Origin: Acidimicrobiaceae bacterium
GTDB taxonomy: Bacteria > Actinomycetota > Acidimicrobiia > Acidimicrobiales > UBA8592
NCBI GenBank assembly: GCA_002715405.1
Contig: PAZD01000039.1
Span: 13,282 to 20,130 of the forward strand
DNA: 6,849 nt
Direction of reading: 5' to 3'
Shown: one piece after another, positions 6,513 through 6,849 of the stretch
How positions within the stretch are numbered: the stretch's first letter is position 1
How the letters are laid out: each line of letters starts with the position of its first letter
The notes under the pieces: model-generated
Databases searched by the model: none
What the model was told of the DNA's origin: nothing
Seen by the model: the letters and a program-made list of their open reading frames with translations, nothing else
Translations under genes and position numbers: made by a program

Positions 6513-6849
6513 TCAACTAACAAGTTCAACCGCCTTACGGGCGGCATCGAGCATTGTGGATTCCATAAGTAGCTTGTCTGACAAGTTAGGTTCGAGAATA
6601 GCTCTCCCCTCATCGGCGTTCGTCCCATCTAATCGGATGACGATAGGTGAAGAGATATCCACCCGCTTCATTGCTTCTAAGATTCCATTCGCTACTTCTT
6701 CCCCGCGGGTAATTCCACCAAAGATATTGATAAAGATTGCCTTTACATTTGGGTCATTGTTGATGACTTCAAGCGCGCCTGCCATGACATCAGCATTATC
6801 GCCGCCGCCTAAATCAAGAAAGTTCGCACGTTGCCCCCCGACTTGATTT
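6513..6849 (-). CDS. sucC: Succinyl-CoA synthetase beta subunit, C-terminal part (cut by window edge)
   Basis: The last 111 codons of the nucleotide-binding beta subunit; the frame stays open to the right edge, so the gene continues outside the window and no start is visible here. The translation upstream of the first internal Met reads QRANFLDLGGGDNADV, matching the family's PANFLDVGGG segment. It continues with AIFINIFGGITRGEEVANGI, counterpart of E. coli VNIFGGIVRCDLIADGI in the C-terminal CoA-ligase domain, then SSPIVIRLDGTNADEGRAIL, equivalent to VPVVVRLEGNNAELG. The protein ends normally about 20 residues later with a TGA stop, 27 bases before sucD. Genetic context as the upstream partner of sucD makes the assignment firm. 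The ATP-grasp region with the nucleotide site lies outside the window, so ADP versus GDP preference cannot be judged. Confidence 0.95.
   Translation of the reverse strand, partial: NQVGGQRANFLDLGGGDNADVMAGALEVINNDPNVKAIFINIFGGITRGEEVANGILEAMKRVDISSPIVIRLDGTNADEGRAILEPNLSDKLLMESTMLDAARKAVELVS

Noticed and set aside
6451..6846. Plus-strand frame of 131 codons across the sucC-sucD junction
   Set aside because: Antisense to conserved SucC and SucD coding sequence; Ser-rich translation with no family likeness.

Overview
The window carries core-metabolism genes with little spacing and no sign of mobile DNA, RNA genes or CRISPR. Seven genes lie on the minus strand and one small gene on the plus strand. 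Base composition looks to be in the mid-40s percent GC by eye (not computed). Several features resemble Actinobacteria: the FolD nucleotide loop, PurN with a hydrophobic residue at position 13 and a TGCTVHV-like segment, and the sucCD / purN-purH / folD neighbourhood also known from Streptomyces. Together with the moderate GC, my best guess is a lower-GC actinobacterium, possibly a marine Acidimicrobiia-like lineage. This is inference from memory of families, not a search result.

Layout, read from the right edge on the minus strand: the 3' end of sucC (cut by the window edge), then sucD, form the succinyl-CoA synthetase operon. A 154-codon plus-strand gene (5115-5579) follows. It has a low-complexity, acidic N-terminal half and a C-terminal helix-hairpin-helix-like domain. 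It is convergent with sucD and divergent from purN. A 194-base divergent intergenic region (4921-5114) holds the best promoter candidate in the window. Beyond it runs a minus-strand series: purN (GTG start), purH, a VOC-superfamily protein, folD and icd. purN-purH-VOC are packed with gaps of about 10 bases. folD and icd follow gaps of 85 and 69 bases and may be co-transcribed or have their own weak promoters.

Functionally, PurN and PurH are the two formyl-transferring steps of purine synthesis. FolD makes the 10-formyl-tetrahydrofolate they use, so the cluster is a coherent one-carbon/purine unit. Icd and SucCD are TCA-cycle enzymes, acting two steps apart through 2-oxoglutarate and succinyl-CoA. 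The VOC protein keeps a full set of candidate metal ligands, but its substrate cannot be read from sequence.

I see no clearly new biological system here. The points most worth a second look are the stand-alone helix-hairpin-helix protein, unusual residues at active-site positions in PurH and PurN, the VOC protein in a folate/purine operon, and the possible shared promoter architecture in the divergent region.
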